Below, piece after piece: positions 51,754 to 58,963 of a stretch of DNA of 64,000 nucleotides. The DNA is taken from positions 1 through 64,000 of the forward strand of contig CAZGWE010000003.1 in NCBI GenBank assembly GCA_964529405.1, read 5' to 3'. Positions within the stretch are counted from its first letter, which is position 1. Each line of letters begins with the position of its first letter. The notes below the pieces were generated by a model that did no database searches, was not told where the DNA came from, and worked only from the letters and a program-made list of their open reading frames with translations. Made by a program: the position numbers and the translations under genes. The DNA is from CAZGWE01 sp964529405 (GTDB lineage Bacteria > Patescibacteriota > UBA1384 > XYA2-FULL-43-10 > 1-14-0-10-43-13).

Positions 51754-52800
51754 TTAGATCCCTATTTTTGCTTTGGAATCTTGGCTTTTGGCTTTATTAG
51801 CTGCTGCCCTTTGGCTGTCTAAATACTCTTTTGAAATAATTCGTTCCCACCATTCTCGATTGTCTTGATACCATTCGATTGTCTTCTTGATCCCCTCATC
51901 AAAGGTCACAGAGGGCTGCCAGCCGAGCTCACGGCTTATTTTTGAGTGATCCATAGCATAACGCATATCGTGACCCTTGCGATCCTCAACAAAGGTTTTT
52001 AAGGAATCCGGTTTGTTTAATGCCTCGAGAATGGCGTCAGCCATATCAATGCCGTTTTTCTCTGCGTCTCCTCCAATACAGTAAGTTTCACCGTCTTTGC
52101 CCTCATGTAATATCGCATCGATTGCGCCGGTATGGTCTGTTACAAACAAATAATCGCGAACGGCTTTTCCGGAGCCATAGATCGGCAGCGGTTTGTCTTG
52201 CATGGCGTTTGTAATAAACAGCGGGACCACCTTCTCGGGAAAATGATACGGACCATAGTTGTTGGTGCAGTTTGAGATTGTGACAGGCAAAGCATAAGTC
52301 TCGCTATAGGCCCTTACCAGATGGTCTGAGCTTGCTTTTGAGGCTGAATACGGAGACCTGGGTGAATAAGGAGTATTTTCGGTAAACTTTTCTTCCGGCT
52401 TGTCTAGTCTTAATGCGCCAAATACCTCATCGGTCGAGACATGATGAAACCGCTTAATGTTTTTGGCTCTTGCGGCATCTAGCAACACCTGCGTCCCGAT
52501 TACATTGGTCTCGACAAAGATGGCTGGAGCGCTGATTGATCGGTCAACGTGCGACTCGGCCGCAAAGTGGACTACCCAATCGCAGCCCTCCATAGCCTTT
52601 TCAACGATATCGCGGTCGCAAATATCGCCTTGAATAAAAGAGTAATTCGGATTGTCCTCGACGGATTTTAGATTCTCAAGATTCCCAGCGTATGTTAGCT
52701 TGTCCAAATTAACAATCTTATAATCCGGATACTTCTCCATCATATAAAGTATGAAGTTCGAGCCGATAAAGCCGGCCCCGCCGGTGACTAATAGTTTCAT
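51754..52800 (-). CDS. rfbB: dTDP-glucose 4,6-dehydratase
   Basis: A 348-residue SDR-type enzyme: KLLVTGGAGFIGSNFILYM, then AAESHVDRSI, HVSTDEVFGAL with the T-D-E catalytic triad region, YSASKASSDHLV (YxxxK), NCTNNYGPYHFPEK and RDYLFVTDH. It converts dTDP-glucose to dTDP-4-keto-6-deoxyglucose, the second step of dTDP-rhamnose synthesis. It lies 15 nt after rfbC and ahead of rfbD, separated by palindromic element B. Family and function are clear. Confidence 0.96.
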   Translation of the reverse strand: MKLLVTGGAGFIGSNFILYMMEKYPDYKIVNLDKLTYAGNLENLKSVEDNPNYSFIQGDICDRDIVEKAMEGCDWVVHFAAESHVDRSISAPAIFVETNVIGTQVLLDAARAKNIKRFHHVSTDEVFGALRLDKPEEKFTENTPYSPRSPYSASKASSDHLVRAYSETYALPVTISNCTNNYGPYHFPEKVVPLFITNAMQDKPLPIYGSGKAVRDYLFVTDHTGAIDAILHEGKDGETYCIGGDAEKNGIDMADAILEALNKPDSLKTFVEDRKGHDMRYAMDHSKISRELGWQPSVTFDEGIKKTIEWYQDNREWWERIISKEYLDSQRAAANKAKSQDSKAKIGI

Positions 52801-52815
52801 ATGACCACCAGATTT

Positions 52816-53367
52816 TTAATATTCAAAATTTACATCACTGTCTTTAAGCAGCGGGGCGTTTCTGTCTTTATCCGATAGTATTGGTTCGGAAACGCCCCAG
52901 TCAACACCGATCTCCGAATCATCAAAGCGAATGCCGCGGTCATGCTCGGCTGAATAATATTCGTCAACTTTGTATTGGAATTCAGTATCTGGCTCAAGCG
53001 TTAAGAAACCATGAGCAAAACCTTTGGGAATAAAGAATTGTTTTTTATTCTCTGCCGACAACTCAACAGATACCCATTTCTTGTATGTCGGAGAGTTCTT
53101 GCGCAGATCGACAGCCACATCCAGAACCGCGCCCTTGGTACAGCGAATCAATTTGGCTTGAGCCTTTGGCGCAAGCTGAAAGTGCAAACCTCGCAAGATT
53201 CCTCTGGCCGCGCTCATCGAGTGGTTGTCCTGGACGAAGTCAACCTCAATGCCAAGTTCGGCCAACTTCTTCTTGCTATAAGACTCAAAAAACCAACCCC
53301 GCTCATCGCCAAAAACATCCGGTTCGATAATTTTAACGTCTTCAATTTTGGTTGAAACAATCTTCAT
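52816..53367 (-). CDS. rfbC: dTDP-4-dehydrorhamnose 3,5-epimerase
   Basis: A 183-residue cupin. It has EPDVFGDERGWFFESYS at the start, FVQDNHSMSAARGILRGLHFQ with the catalytic histidine in LRGLHFQ at about residue 62, and FAHGFLTLEPDTEFQYKVDEYY. The length is normal. It epimerises carbons 3 and 5 of dTDP-4-keto-6-deoxyglucose. It is the second gene of the rfbA-rfbC-rfbB-rfbD order. A long inverted repeat lies in the 115-bp gap to rfbA. Confidence 0.95.
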   Translation of the reverse strand: MKIVSTKIEDVKIIEPDVFGDERGWFFESYSKKKLAELGIEVDFVQDNHSMSAARGILRGLHFQLAPKAQAKLIRCTKGAVLDVAVDLRKNSPTYKKWVSVELSAENKKQFFIPKGFAHGFLTLEPDTEFQYKVDEYYSAEHDRGIRFDDSEIGVDWGVSEPILSDKDRNAPLLKDSDVNFEY

Positions 53368-53390
53368 AACTCCCCTGACGAAATTATCAC

Positions 53391-53472
53391 CCCCTCACTA
53401 AATTACGAATTAGCAGTCCGAGTTTGATTCGTACTTTCGCGTTTTCGTGCAAATTCGCAATTTAGTGAGGGG
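53391..53472. repeat. 21-bp inverted repeat between rfbC and rfbA
   Basis: CCCCTCACTAAATTACGAATT (53391-53411, read only as a motif) pairs with 53452-53472 with one mismatch, around a 40-nt loop. It could be an attenuator, an mRNA-processing hairpin or a small fold-back element. It has no T run. Confidence 0.8.
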
Positions 53473-53482
53473 GGCGAAGTTA

Positions 53483-54208
53483 TTATACTTGCGCCCTGGC
53501 TTTCTCTGCCATAATCTGGTTGGCCCGCAGCAGACTATCGAACGTGCCGGCATCTTCCCAAACACCCTCGATAATATTAACCTTCAGCTCTCGTTTTTTG
53601 AGATAAACATTATTTAGGTCGGTAATCTCGATCTCGCCCCTGGCAGAGGGCTTCAAATTTTTAGCGTATTCAATAACCCGATTGTCATAAGTATAAATGC
53701 CGACTACGGCATAATCGCTTTTTGGTGTGGACGGTTTCTCCTCGATTGATAAAACTTTCATGTTTTTGTCGAATTCGGCCACACCAAACCGTTCCGGATC
53801 ATGGACTTTTTTAGCAAAAACCATGGCGCCTTTTTCGAAAGATTTGACATCGCGCGAAAAATCATGGTCAAAGATATTGTCGCCGAGAATCATAGTAACA
53901 CTATCTTTGCCGATAAAATCCTCCCCGACGATAAAAGCGTCAGCTAAACCGCGCGGCTCTTCCTGGATGACATAGCTGAATCTAGCCCCAAACTCCTTGC
54001 CGGTTCCCAGCAAATTCAAGAAGTGGCCGGAGTAATCGGGGGCAATGATGATCAAAATATCTTTGATGCCGGCGTTAATCAATGTCTCGATCGGATAATA
54101 GATCATCGGTTTATTGTAAACCGGCAACAACTGTTTAGAAGTGATCTTAGTCAAAGGCCTAAGCCTTGTCGCACGCCCCCCCGCCAGAACGATACCTTTC
54201 ATCTTCAT
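53483..54208 (-). CDS. rfbA: Glucose-1-phosphate thymidylyltransferase
   Basis: A 241-residue protein with the signature KGIVLAGGRATRLRPLTK at the N-terminus, KQLLPVYNKPMIYYPI, and MILGDNIFD as the metal-binding aspartate. Later motifs EEKPSTPKSDYAVVGIY and VWEDAGTFDSLL match RmlA. It lacks the last ~50 residues of the long RmlA form, as do archaeal-type short RmlA proteins. It makes dTDP-glucose from dTTP. CAGGAG stands 7 nt before the start. A GtrA gene precedes it by 90 nt in the same direction. Confidence 0.94.
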   Translation of the reverse strand: MKMKGIVLAGGRATRLRPLTKITSKQLLPVYNKPMIYYPIETLINAGIKDILIIIAPDYSGHFLNLLGTGKEFGARFSYVIQEEPRGLADAFIVGEDFIGKDSVTMILGDNIFDHDFSRDVKSFEKGAMVFAKKVHDPERFGVAEFDKNMKVLSIEEKPSTPKSDYAVVGIYTYDNRVIEYAKNLKPSARGEIEITDLNNVYLKKRELKVNIIEGVWEDAGTFDSLLRANQIMAEKARAQV

Positions 54209-54246
54209 AACAACTCCTGTTATTACGATGCTAATCTACGAACAAC

Positions 54247-54318
54247 ATCCGAATGCCGCAAATGGGATCGAGCAATCAATATTCGCAGCATTCGCATGTT
54301 AATTCGCAGCATTCGCAT
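54247..54318. repeat. Direct and inverted 17-bp repeats at the end of gtrA
   Basis: ATTCGCAGCATTCGCAT occurs at 54281-54297 and 54302-54318; an inverted degenerate copy is at 54247-54263. The second copy encodes part of the C-terminal NASDANAAN tail of the GtrA protein. Confidence 0.8.
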
Positions 54319-54757
54319 CGCTTGCGTTCGTTTTAAATGTCCACAATTTATTGGCGCCAAAATTCCAAAAGAAAACCAAAAACACGGCAATCAGTTTGCC
54401 CACATTATAAGCAGATATCTCCCTTCCGGCAAGAGCCAGGCTCCGGTCTATCGCAGCAACATAAAAGTTAACGATTAACTCCGTTAACAATAAACCGATG
54501 ACGGAGACTATCGCGAATTGGCTGAATTTCTTGGCCTCCTGGCCCTCCGTATCATAACTGAAAGTCCAGCGCGAGTTCATATAGTAGCCGTTAACAGTCC
54601 CACCGATAAAACCGACCGCCACGGCTATCCACAATAGCCAACCCAACCACGTTTTAAGGATGTTTAGTAAGACCATATCAATCGCCGTACTGACGGCACC
54701 GACAACCCCGTATTTAACAATTTGGTTAATGATTGGCTGCTCTTGCTTCTTTACCAT
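54299..54757 (-). CDS. GtrA family membrane protein
   Basis: A 152-residue protein when started at ATG 54757. It has the four-helix GtrA plan: IVKYGVVGAVSTAIDMVLLN, NGYYMNSRWTFSYD, FAIVSVIGLLLTELIVN and VFLVFFWNFGANKLWTFK. Proteins of this family are thought to flip polyprenyl-linked sugars, which fits the DPM-like GT2 and GT-C genes of the same operon. Its C-terminal NASDANAAN tail is encoded by a repeat. It is the first gene of the minus-strand rfb operon. Confidence 0.9.
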   Translation of the reverse strand: MVKKQEQPIINQIVKYGVVGAVSTAIDMVLLNILKTWLGWLLWIAVAVGFIGGTVNGYYMNSRWTFSYDTEGQEAKKFSQFAIVSVIGLLLTELIVNFYVAAIDRSLALAGREISAYNVGKLIAVFLVFFWNFGANKLWTFKTNASDANAAN

Positions 54758-54825
54758 AGAACCTCGCTCGGTTAAAAATATATTGTCTTGATTATACAAT
54801 AAAAATCACTTTTTTTATATCCGTG

Positions 54826-54855
54826 TTGACGATGTGCCAAGTCATCTTGTAGAAT
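54826..54855 (+). promoter_or_regulatory. Candidate promoter for the Phd/YefM-like gene
   Basis: TTGACG (54826-54831), an 18-nt spacer and TAGAAT (54850-54855). Confidence 0.7.
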
Positions 54856-54881
54856 GAGTGGGAAATTAGGATTTAGACATT

Positions 54882-54903
54882 CCCCGTCTTACGGGGCAGG
54901 AGG
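54882..54903 (+). promoter_or_regulatory. 5' UTR hairpin next to the ribosome binding site
   Basis: Stem CCCCGT (54882-54887) with ACGGGG (54891-54896) and a 3-nt loop, ending 1 nt before a perfect AGGAGG (54898-54903) that serves ATG 54908. The hairpin could affect ribosome access. Confidence 0.6.
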
Positions 54904-54907
54904 CATC

Positions 54908-55555
54908 ATGCTGAACGTAGATATCGAAAAGATTTTACCCGTGACGGAGGCAAGAGATTCGCTCAACAAGATTGTTGAAGAGGTCAGCAGTAGCGACGAA
55001 ATGTATGTTCTAACCGTCAACGGCAAACCGAATGCCGTTGTGGTAGGCGTACAACACTTGGAAAAGCTGACTGGCAACTCCCGTGATGATCTTATGGCTA
55101 AAGCCGGCATCGCCGCCGCAACCGGTAGCCAGACCGATGATGCAACTAACGCCAAAATAGGAAACACATCCGCAGATGATACCGCTAACAATCTCAACAC
55201 TAAGCCGGTTGAATCCTTGCCGACCGATTCAACGCCAAGCCAACCTCTGGTTGGCCAAGACGCAAGCGGCACCGAATCCCCTCTGCCGACTATGCCGGCG
55301 GGCGAAAATGCCGCTCCGACCGATACGGCCCAAACAACCCAACCGGGACAGCAGCAAGACCCCGAGGCGGCAGTGCCTCTGAACGGTGAACCGGCGGACG
55401 CCTCTCCGATGACAACCGGCCAAAGCATTACTCCGGAGACAGATCCGTTTGCCACTCCCGGCCCCAACGATATTTTTGAACAAACCAATTCCCAAAGTCA
55501 AAATCCGCCTCAAAGTAACGGAAACCAGCCAACCAGCAATCCCCCGGCTGTCTAA
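54908..55555 (+). CDS. Phd/YefM antitoxin-like domain with long disordered tail
   Basis: A 215-residue protein starting at ATG 54908 after AGGAGG. Residues 1 to about 55 match the Phd/YefM DNA-binding domain: LPVTEARDSLNKIVEEV and MYVLTVNGKPNAVVVGVQHLEKL. The remaining ~160 residues are rich in Thr, Pro, Gln, Asn, Asp and Ala and look disordered. No toxin gene (RelE, Doc or similar) lies next to it: the next gene is a ferredoxin. It may be a transcription regulator or a solitary antitoxin-like protein. A promoter and hairpin precede it. Confidence 0.75.
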   Translation: MLNVDIEKILPVTEARDSLNKIVEEVSSSDEMYVLTVNGKPNAVVVGVQHLEKLTGNSRDDLMAKAGIAAATGSQTDDATNAKIGNTSADDTANNLNTKPVESLPTDSTPSQPLVGQDASGTESPLPTMPAGENAAPTDTAQTTQPGQQQDPEAAVPLNGEPADASPMTTGQSITPETDPFATPGPNDIFEQTNSQSQNPPQSNGNQPTSNPPAV

Positions 55556-55573
55556 TTATGGAGTAAGTGGAAC

Positions 55574-55843
55574 ATGCTAAATATGACCAGCAGAGAAAGC
55601 GAAGAGACAACCAAAAAAGATAACGCCCGATGGCTGGTCAAGGTTGACCAGGAGTTGTGCGCCGGATGCGGAACTTGCACTTATTATGCCAAAAAAATCT
55701 TCGGCCTCAGCGACGACGGAGTAGCGACAGTTAAAAAAAACACCCAGGCAAACGACTTGCAAGCAGTCATTAAAGCAGCCGAGAACTGTCCCAACGGCGC
55801 TATCATCATCGAGGATACCCAAACCGGTAAGAGCTATTCATAA
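55574..55843 (+). CDS. Single-cluster [4Fe-4S] ferredoxin
   Basis: An 89-residue protein with the pattern CAGCGTC (C-x2-C-x2-C, residues 29-35) and a fourth cysteine in ENCPNGAI, near residue 72. The sequence VDQELCAGCGTC is typical of the short ferredoxins. It should carry one electron and may feed the oxidative-stress enzymes that follow on the other strand. It lies 18 nt after the Phd-like gene, so the two may be cotranscribed. A strong terminator follows. ATG at 55583 is an alternative start. Confidence 0.87.
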   Translation: MLNMTSRESEETTKKDNARWLVKVDQELCAGCGTCTYYAKKIFGLSDDGVATVKKNTQANDLQAVIKAAENCPNGAIIIEDTQTGKSYS

Positions 55844-55871
55844 AGCATAAAGCAAAAGATAGCTACCAAAC

Positions 55872-55910
55872 AAAAGAATAGCCCTGCCAAACGGCGGGCT
55901 ATTCTTTTTT
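55872..55910 (+). terminator. Rho-independent terminator between ferredoxin and sodA
   Basis: A 13-bp stem AAAAGAATAGCCC (55872-55884) with GGGCTATTCTTTT (55896-55908) and a T-rich tail. The preceding A run means it may also stop minus-strand transcription of sodA. Confidence 0.9.
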
Positions 55911-55931
55911 AATTTTTGTTTTGTTGAAGAG

Positions 55932-56579
55932 TTACTCCTCGTACAGTTTTTCAACCTGTGGCCAGTTGACCACATTCCAGAAATTCTTGATATATTCGGC
56001 TCTGCGGTTTTGATATTTTAGGTAGTAGGCGTGCTCCCAAACGTCAATCAATAGTAACGGCGTGTCTCCTTGCGAAAGCGGACTATCCTGGTTGGGCAGA
56101 GAGTAAACTTTGAGTTTTCCATTTCTATCCTTAACAAACCAGGCCCAACCGCTACCAAAGTGATCGACGGCTTTTTGGCTCATCTCTTCCTTAAACTGGT
56201 CAAACCCGCCAAATGTTTCGCGGATCGCTTCTAAAAGTTTTCCGCCCGGTTCTCCCCCGCCGGTGCTTCCTTTTACTGTTGTCATGATCGGCCAAAACAC
56301 GGAGTGGTTTAGATGTCCTCCGCCCTGGTTCTTTACAGAATCACGGATATCTTCCGGAACCTGCCGAAGGTCCTTCAACAGTTCCTCGACCGGTTTTTTA
56401 TAAAGCTCAGGATATTTTTCCAAGGCGGCATTCAGTTTATCAACGTAAGCCTTGTGATGCTTATCATGGTGAACCCTCATCGTTTCTTCGTCGATATAGG
56501 GTAATAGTGCATCATAAGGATAGGGCAAATCTGGTAGCTTGTGTTCGTTCCGCTTTGCAGCGGAGTCGATTTGATTCAT
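55932..56579 (-). CDS. sodA: Superoxide dismutase (Fe/Mn)
   Basis: A 215-residue protein with the Fe/Mn-SOD signatures: RVHHDKHHKAYVDKLN (first metal histidine), GGGHLNHSVFW (second), and the C-terminal LLIDVWEHAYYLKYQNRR (DVWEHAYY, with aspartate and histidine ligands). It detoxifies superoxide in the cytoplasm. GGAGGA lies right before ATG 56579. It is in a run with peroxiredoxin, rubredoxins and Fur-type regulators. The exact metal cannot be told. Confidence 0.95.
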   Translation of the reverse strand: MNQIDSAAKRNEHKLPDLPYPYDALLPYIDEETMRVHHDKHHKAYVDKLNAALEKYPELYKKPVEELLKDLRQVPEDIRDSVKNQGGGHLNHSVFWPIMTTVKGSTGGGEPGGKLLEAIRETFGGFDQFKEEMSQKAVDHFGSGWAWFVKDRNGKLKVYSLPNQDSPLSQGDTPLLLIDVWEHAYYLKYQNRRAEYIKNFWNVVNWPQVEKLYEE

Positions 56580-56683
56580 ACATCCTCCTCTCCTCCTTGG
56601 TTAATTTAAGGTTTGCGCCTTAGATATCCTGCAGCTTAACAAAGGCAATCGGTTGCCAATCATGCAGTTTTCGACTTAGCATT

Positions 56684-56712
56684 TATCAGTGATCGAGATT
56701 CAATCACTGATA
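56684..56712. promoter_or_regulatory. Inverted repeat between peroxiredoxin and sodA
   Basis: Perfect 10-bp arms TATCAGTGAT (56684-56693) and ATCACTGATA (56703-56712), spaced 9 nt, located just after the peroxiredoxin stop and upstream of sodA. No T run follows on either strand, so it may be an operator. Confidence 0.6.
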
Positions 56713-56715
56713 GAG

Positions 56716-57327
56716 CTAGATTTTCCCGACCAAATCCATTCCCGTCTTCAAAGCGTCCTCTCCCGGATGCCAGTTGGCCGGACAGGCTTCCGCGCCGCCG
56801 TGCTCCCGCACAAATTTGGCCGCTTGGAGCTTGCGCAATAATTCTGAGGTATTCCGGCCAATGTTGTTGTCATTGACTTCATAAGACCGGATAATGCCCT
56901 CCGGGTCAACAATAAAGCTACCACGCAAATCAATGCCCTCACCATCAAGATAAACGCCCAATTTTCTGGATAACGCGGCAGCAGGATCGGCAACCATGGG
57001 AAATTCAATTTTTTTAATTGCCGGAGAAGCGTCATGCCAGGCTTTATGAACATAAACCGTATCGGTACTGATGCTCAAAATCTCTGCTCCCTCTTTTTTA
57101 AATTTGTCGTAGTGCGCGGCTGCGTCTGTAAGTTCCGTTGGGCAAACAAAAGTGAAATCGGCGGGATAAAAAACTAAAACCAGCCATTTGCCCTTATAAC
57201 TGGAAAGTTTGATCCTTCGTTGCTTCCCGGCCTGATAGGCCTCCAATTCGATGTCGGGAATTTTTTTACCGACCAGCGGAACCGGCTGTTCGTTAAATTC
57301 CTCAAAGCCGTAATCCTCTTCTGCCAT
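56716..57327 (-). CDS. 2-Cys peroxiredoxin (AhpC type)
   Basis: A 203-residue protein started at ATG 57327, preceded by GGGAGGT. The peroxidatic cysteine is in ADFTFVCPTEL at about residue 50 (from this start), and the resolving cysteine is in EACPANWHPGE near residue 182. Between them are ILSISTDTVYVHKAWH and DLRGSFIVDPEGIIRSYEVND, as in typical AhpC/TSA. It reduces peroxides using thiols or an electron donor such as rubredoxin. It is followed by sodA and preceded by a rubredoxin. Confidence 0.95.
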   Translation of the reverse strand: MAEEDYGFEEFNEQPVPLVGKKIPDIELEAYQAGKQRRIKLSSYKGKWLVLVFYPADFTFVCPTELTDAAAHYDKFKKEGAEILSISTDTVYVHKAWHDASPAIKKIEFPMVADPAAALSRKLGVYLDGEGIDLRGSFIVDPEGIIRSYEVNDNNIGRNTSELLRKLQAAKFVREHGGAEACPANWHPGEDALKTGMDLVGKI

Positions 57328-57427
57328 CGTGACCTCCCGTTTCATTTTAGAAAGAAATGTTTCAAGCGTACTTATTTATTTCACCTACAAATTAACACTT
57401 TTAATATTAATAAACATTGTGATTTTT

Positions 57428-57646
57428 TTAATGGGCAAAAACCATCTCTGCGTCTGCAAAGCCGCTTAAAAGTTCAAACTCGGCCCGATCGGTGCCGCAC
57501 ACGGGACACGACCAGCCTTTATGAATTCCGTCAAAGGGAGTACCGGGAAAAACAAAGTTTTTAGGGTCCCCGTCCCTTGGATCATAAATATAACCGCAAG
57601 GCCCGCAAATATACTCGGGAAAACCCGCTCGCTTTAAAACTTCCAT
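57428..57646 (-). CDS. Rubredoxin
   Basis: A 72-residue protein started at ATG 57646 after GAAAGGA. It has the two iron knuckles ICGPCGYIYDPRDGD and WSCPVCGTDRAEFE (C-x2-C twice), with the conserved FPGTPFDGI linker. It shuttles electrons, here most likely to peroxiredoxin or a related oxygen-detoxifying system. The N-terminal MEVLKRAGFPEY extension and the C-terminal tail of about 10 residues are slightly longer than minimal rubredoxins. It lies in the oxidative-stress island. Confidence 0.93.
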   Translation of the reverse strand: MEVLKRAGFPEYICGPCGYIYDPRDGDPKNFVFPGTPFDGIHKGWSCPVCGTDRAEFELLSGFADAEMVFAH

Positions 57647-57730
57647 AATCTCCTTTCTTGGGACCTGCACCCCCCGCACACATAAATTCCCGAATTTGGG
57701 CTGTGCTCCAGAAAGGCATCCAGCACCACG

Positions 57731-57748
57731 ATTCCCCGCCCGGGGAAT
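57731..57748. repeat. Short hairpin between fur and rubredoxin genes
   Basis: ATTCCCCG (57731-57738) pairs with CGGGGAAT (57741-57748) around CC. It lies downstream of the fur-type gene. No T run follows. Confidence 0.5.
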
Positions 57749-57773
57749 TTACGGCGCTTTTTCCGCAATCCTG

Positions 57774-58232
57774 TCATTGGGATTTAACGGTACTGCCAGC
57801 TTGGGTCTTTTTGCTAATCTTTTTTTTCTTATTCTCTACGCACTTCTGGCACAAACCATAAACATTGCATTCGATCTGGTCAATCTGTCCCAGATAACCA
57901 AGCTGTTCGGCAATCGCTCCGCCAACTTGCCAGATGTCATGGACAAAAGAACAATGACGGCAAATAAAGTGGTAGTGGCATTTATTATTTCCATCAAAAC
58001 GACACTTGCCTTCACCCATATTCAATTGGATAATAAAACCGTTGGCAACCAAATACTTAAGATTGCGATAGACCGTGCCCAAACTGATAGTCGGCAGGCT
58101 TTTTTTGATTTTGTCGTAAACCTCTTCTGCCGTAGGGTGGTGGTCCGCGCCGCGCAAATGTTCAAGTATTAACAAGCGCTGGCTGGTCAAACGGTCACCT
58201 TGTGCTTTGATCTTTGCTTTTATTTTGTCCAT
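57774..58232 (-). CDS. Fur/PerR-family transcription regulator
   Basis: A 152-residue protein. The winged-helix N-terminus has RLTSQRLLILEHLR and HPTAEEVYDKIKK, then LGTVYRNLKYL, the recognition helix region. The C-terminal half has HYHFICRHCSFVHDI and NVYGLCQKCVEN, giving both C-x2-C structural zinc sites. Regulatory metal histidines are seen in HHPTAEE and CHYHF. With peroxiredoxin, SOD and rubredoxins around it, a PerR-like peroxide-sensing role is likely; iron sensing (Fur) is an alternative. A promoter with overlapping palindromes lies upstream, suggesting autoregulation. Confidence 0.92.
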   Translation of the reverse strand: MDKIKAKIKAQGDRLTSQRLLILEHLRGADHHPTAEEVYDKIKKSLPTISLGTVYRNLKYLVANGFIIQLNMGEGKCRFDGNNKCHYHFICRHCSFVHDIWQVGGAIAEQLGYLGQIDQIECNVYGLCQKCVENKKKKISKKTQAGSTVKSQ

Positions 58233-58330
58233 CTCGATTAACCAAATTAATGTTACCTCTCCGAACTATTAACTCCCGTCCTAATATTTAGCGCCTAACA
58301 ATAACCGATGCGTAATAATAATGAATGGGT

Positions 58331-58382
58331 ATTGATAGTCAGAAACTAATGATAAGATAGCGCTATCAATAACAACTGTCAA
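58331..58382 (-). promoter_or_regulatory. Promoter with overlapping palindromic operator candidates (fur)
   Basis: On the minus strand TTGACA (58377-58382), a 17-nt spacer and TATCTT (58354-58359). The palindrome GATAGCGCTATC (58356-58367) overlaps the -10, and the wider inverted repeat ATTGATAG (58331-58338) with CTATCAAT (58363-58370) spans it. Regulation by the neighbouring Fur/PerR protein is likely but inferred. Confidence 0.65.
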
Positions 58383-58457
58383 TAACCCGCTGTGGATAAG
58401 TCATTTTTTTGGAAGAAATGGCAATATCGGGACATTCCTCGCAATCTGTCAGGCAAC

Positions 58458-58494
58458 AAAAAAACGGGGAAACCGGTATATGCCGTGCCCGTTT
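58458..58494 (-). terminator. Rho-independent terminator for the rubredoxin gene
   Basis: Stem AAACGGG (58462-58468) with CCCGTTT (58488-58494); the A run at 58458-58464 gives a T run on the minus strand. It lies 43 nt after the stop of the rubredoxin gene. Confidence 0.75.
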
Positions 58495-58536
58495 ATGGCT
58501 ATCGAATGTAGTTATTAGACAGGCTCTAAGAGAATG

Positions 58537-58770
58537 CTATCCTTCCACTTTTGATCCCTCTAAACCGGTAGTGTTTTGATAGTACTCGTTTTCAGGCTCA
58601 AATTCTGCTTTTGTCACGCCGCACAACGGACACAACCAGTCGTCTGGAATATCCTCGAATGCTGTGCCAGCTGGAATGCCGCCCTCCGGGTCCCCCTCGG
58701 CCGGATCATAAACATAACCGCAGGGCGGACATAAATAACGCTTTGAAGTTTTGTCCTTAGATATAATCAT
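58537..58770 (-). CDS. Rubredoxin
   Basis: A 77-residue protein with knuckles YLCPPCGYVYDPAEGD and WLCPLCGVTKAEFE and the linker GIPAGTAFEDIPDDW, the classic rubredoxin pattern. It is a second rubredoxin, distinct from the one at 57428. It lies downstream of a second fur-type gene and ends at a strong terminator. The acidic C-terminal tail of about 15 residues is unusual. It probably passes electrons to peroxide- or superoxide-reducing enzymes. Confidence 0.94.
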   Translation of the reverse strand: MIISKDKTSKRYLCPPCGYVYDPAEGDPEGGIPAGTAFEDIPDDWLCPLCGVTKAEFEPENEYYQNTTGLEGSKVEG

Positions 58771-58843
58771 TCTCTCTAAAAAGTTAAGCTGATTAATTAC
58801 AGTTTAAAATCCTAATTGCTAATTTCTAAATCTCTTCGAGAGC

Positions 58844-58867
58844 CTGAGGACTCCTCAGAGCCTCGAA
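58844..58867. repeat. Hairpin upstream of the second rubredoxin
   Basis: CTGAGGA (58844-58850) with TCCTCAG (58852-58858), inside an outer pairing TTCGAG (58835-58840) with CTCGAA (58862-58867). It may be part of a fold-back repeat. Confidence 0.55.
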
Positions 58868-58869
58868 CG

Positions 58870-58963
58870 GCCTAAACAGATTCTAATGTTCAAATGTCAA
58901 AACGTTTTGAGATTATTTTTTGCATTTTGATATTCTTTAGGATTTAGGATTTCGTGCTTAGGA
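58870..58963. repeat. A+T-rich fold-back repeat-like region
   Basis: The stretch contains TCAAAACGTTTTGA and three TTAGGATTT-type words near TTTCGTGCTTAGG. I recall similar words from intergenic repeats in CPR genomes, but I cannot check this here. Confidence 0.4.

Larger units (their letters stand above)
58233..58536. other. Intergenic region, regulatory, no gene
   Basis: A 304-bp gap between the first fur-type gene and the second rubredoxin. It holds the fur promoter with palindromic operator candidates (58331-58382) and a terminator for the rubredoxin gene (58458-58494). No ORF was found. Confidence 0.7.

Noticed and set aside
54908..55843. Toxin-antitoxin operon
   Set aside because: The Phd/YefM-like protein has no toxin neighbour; the downstream gene is a ferredoxin with a C-x2-C-x2-C cluster motif.
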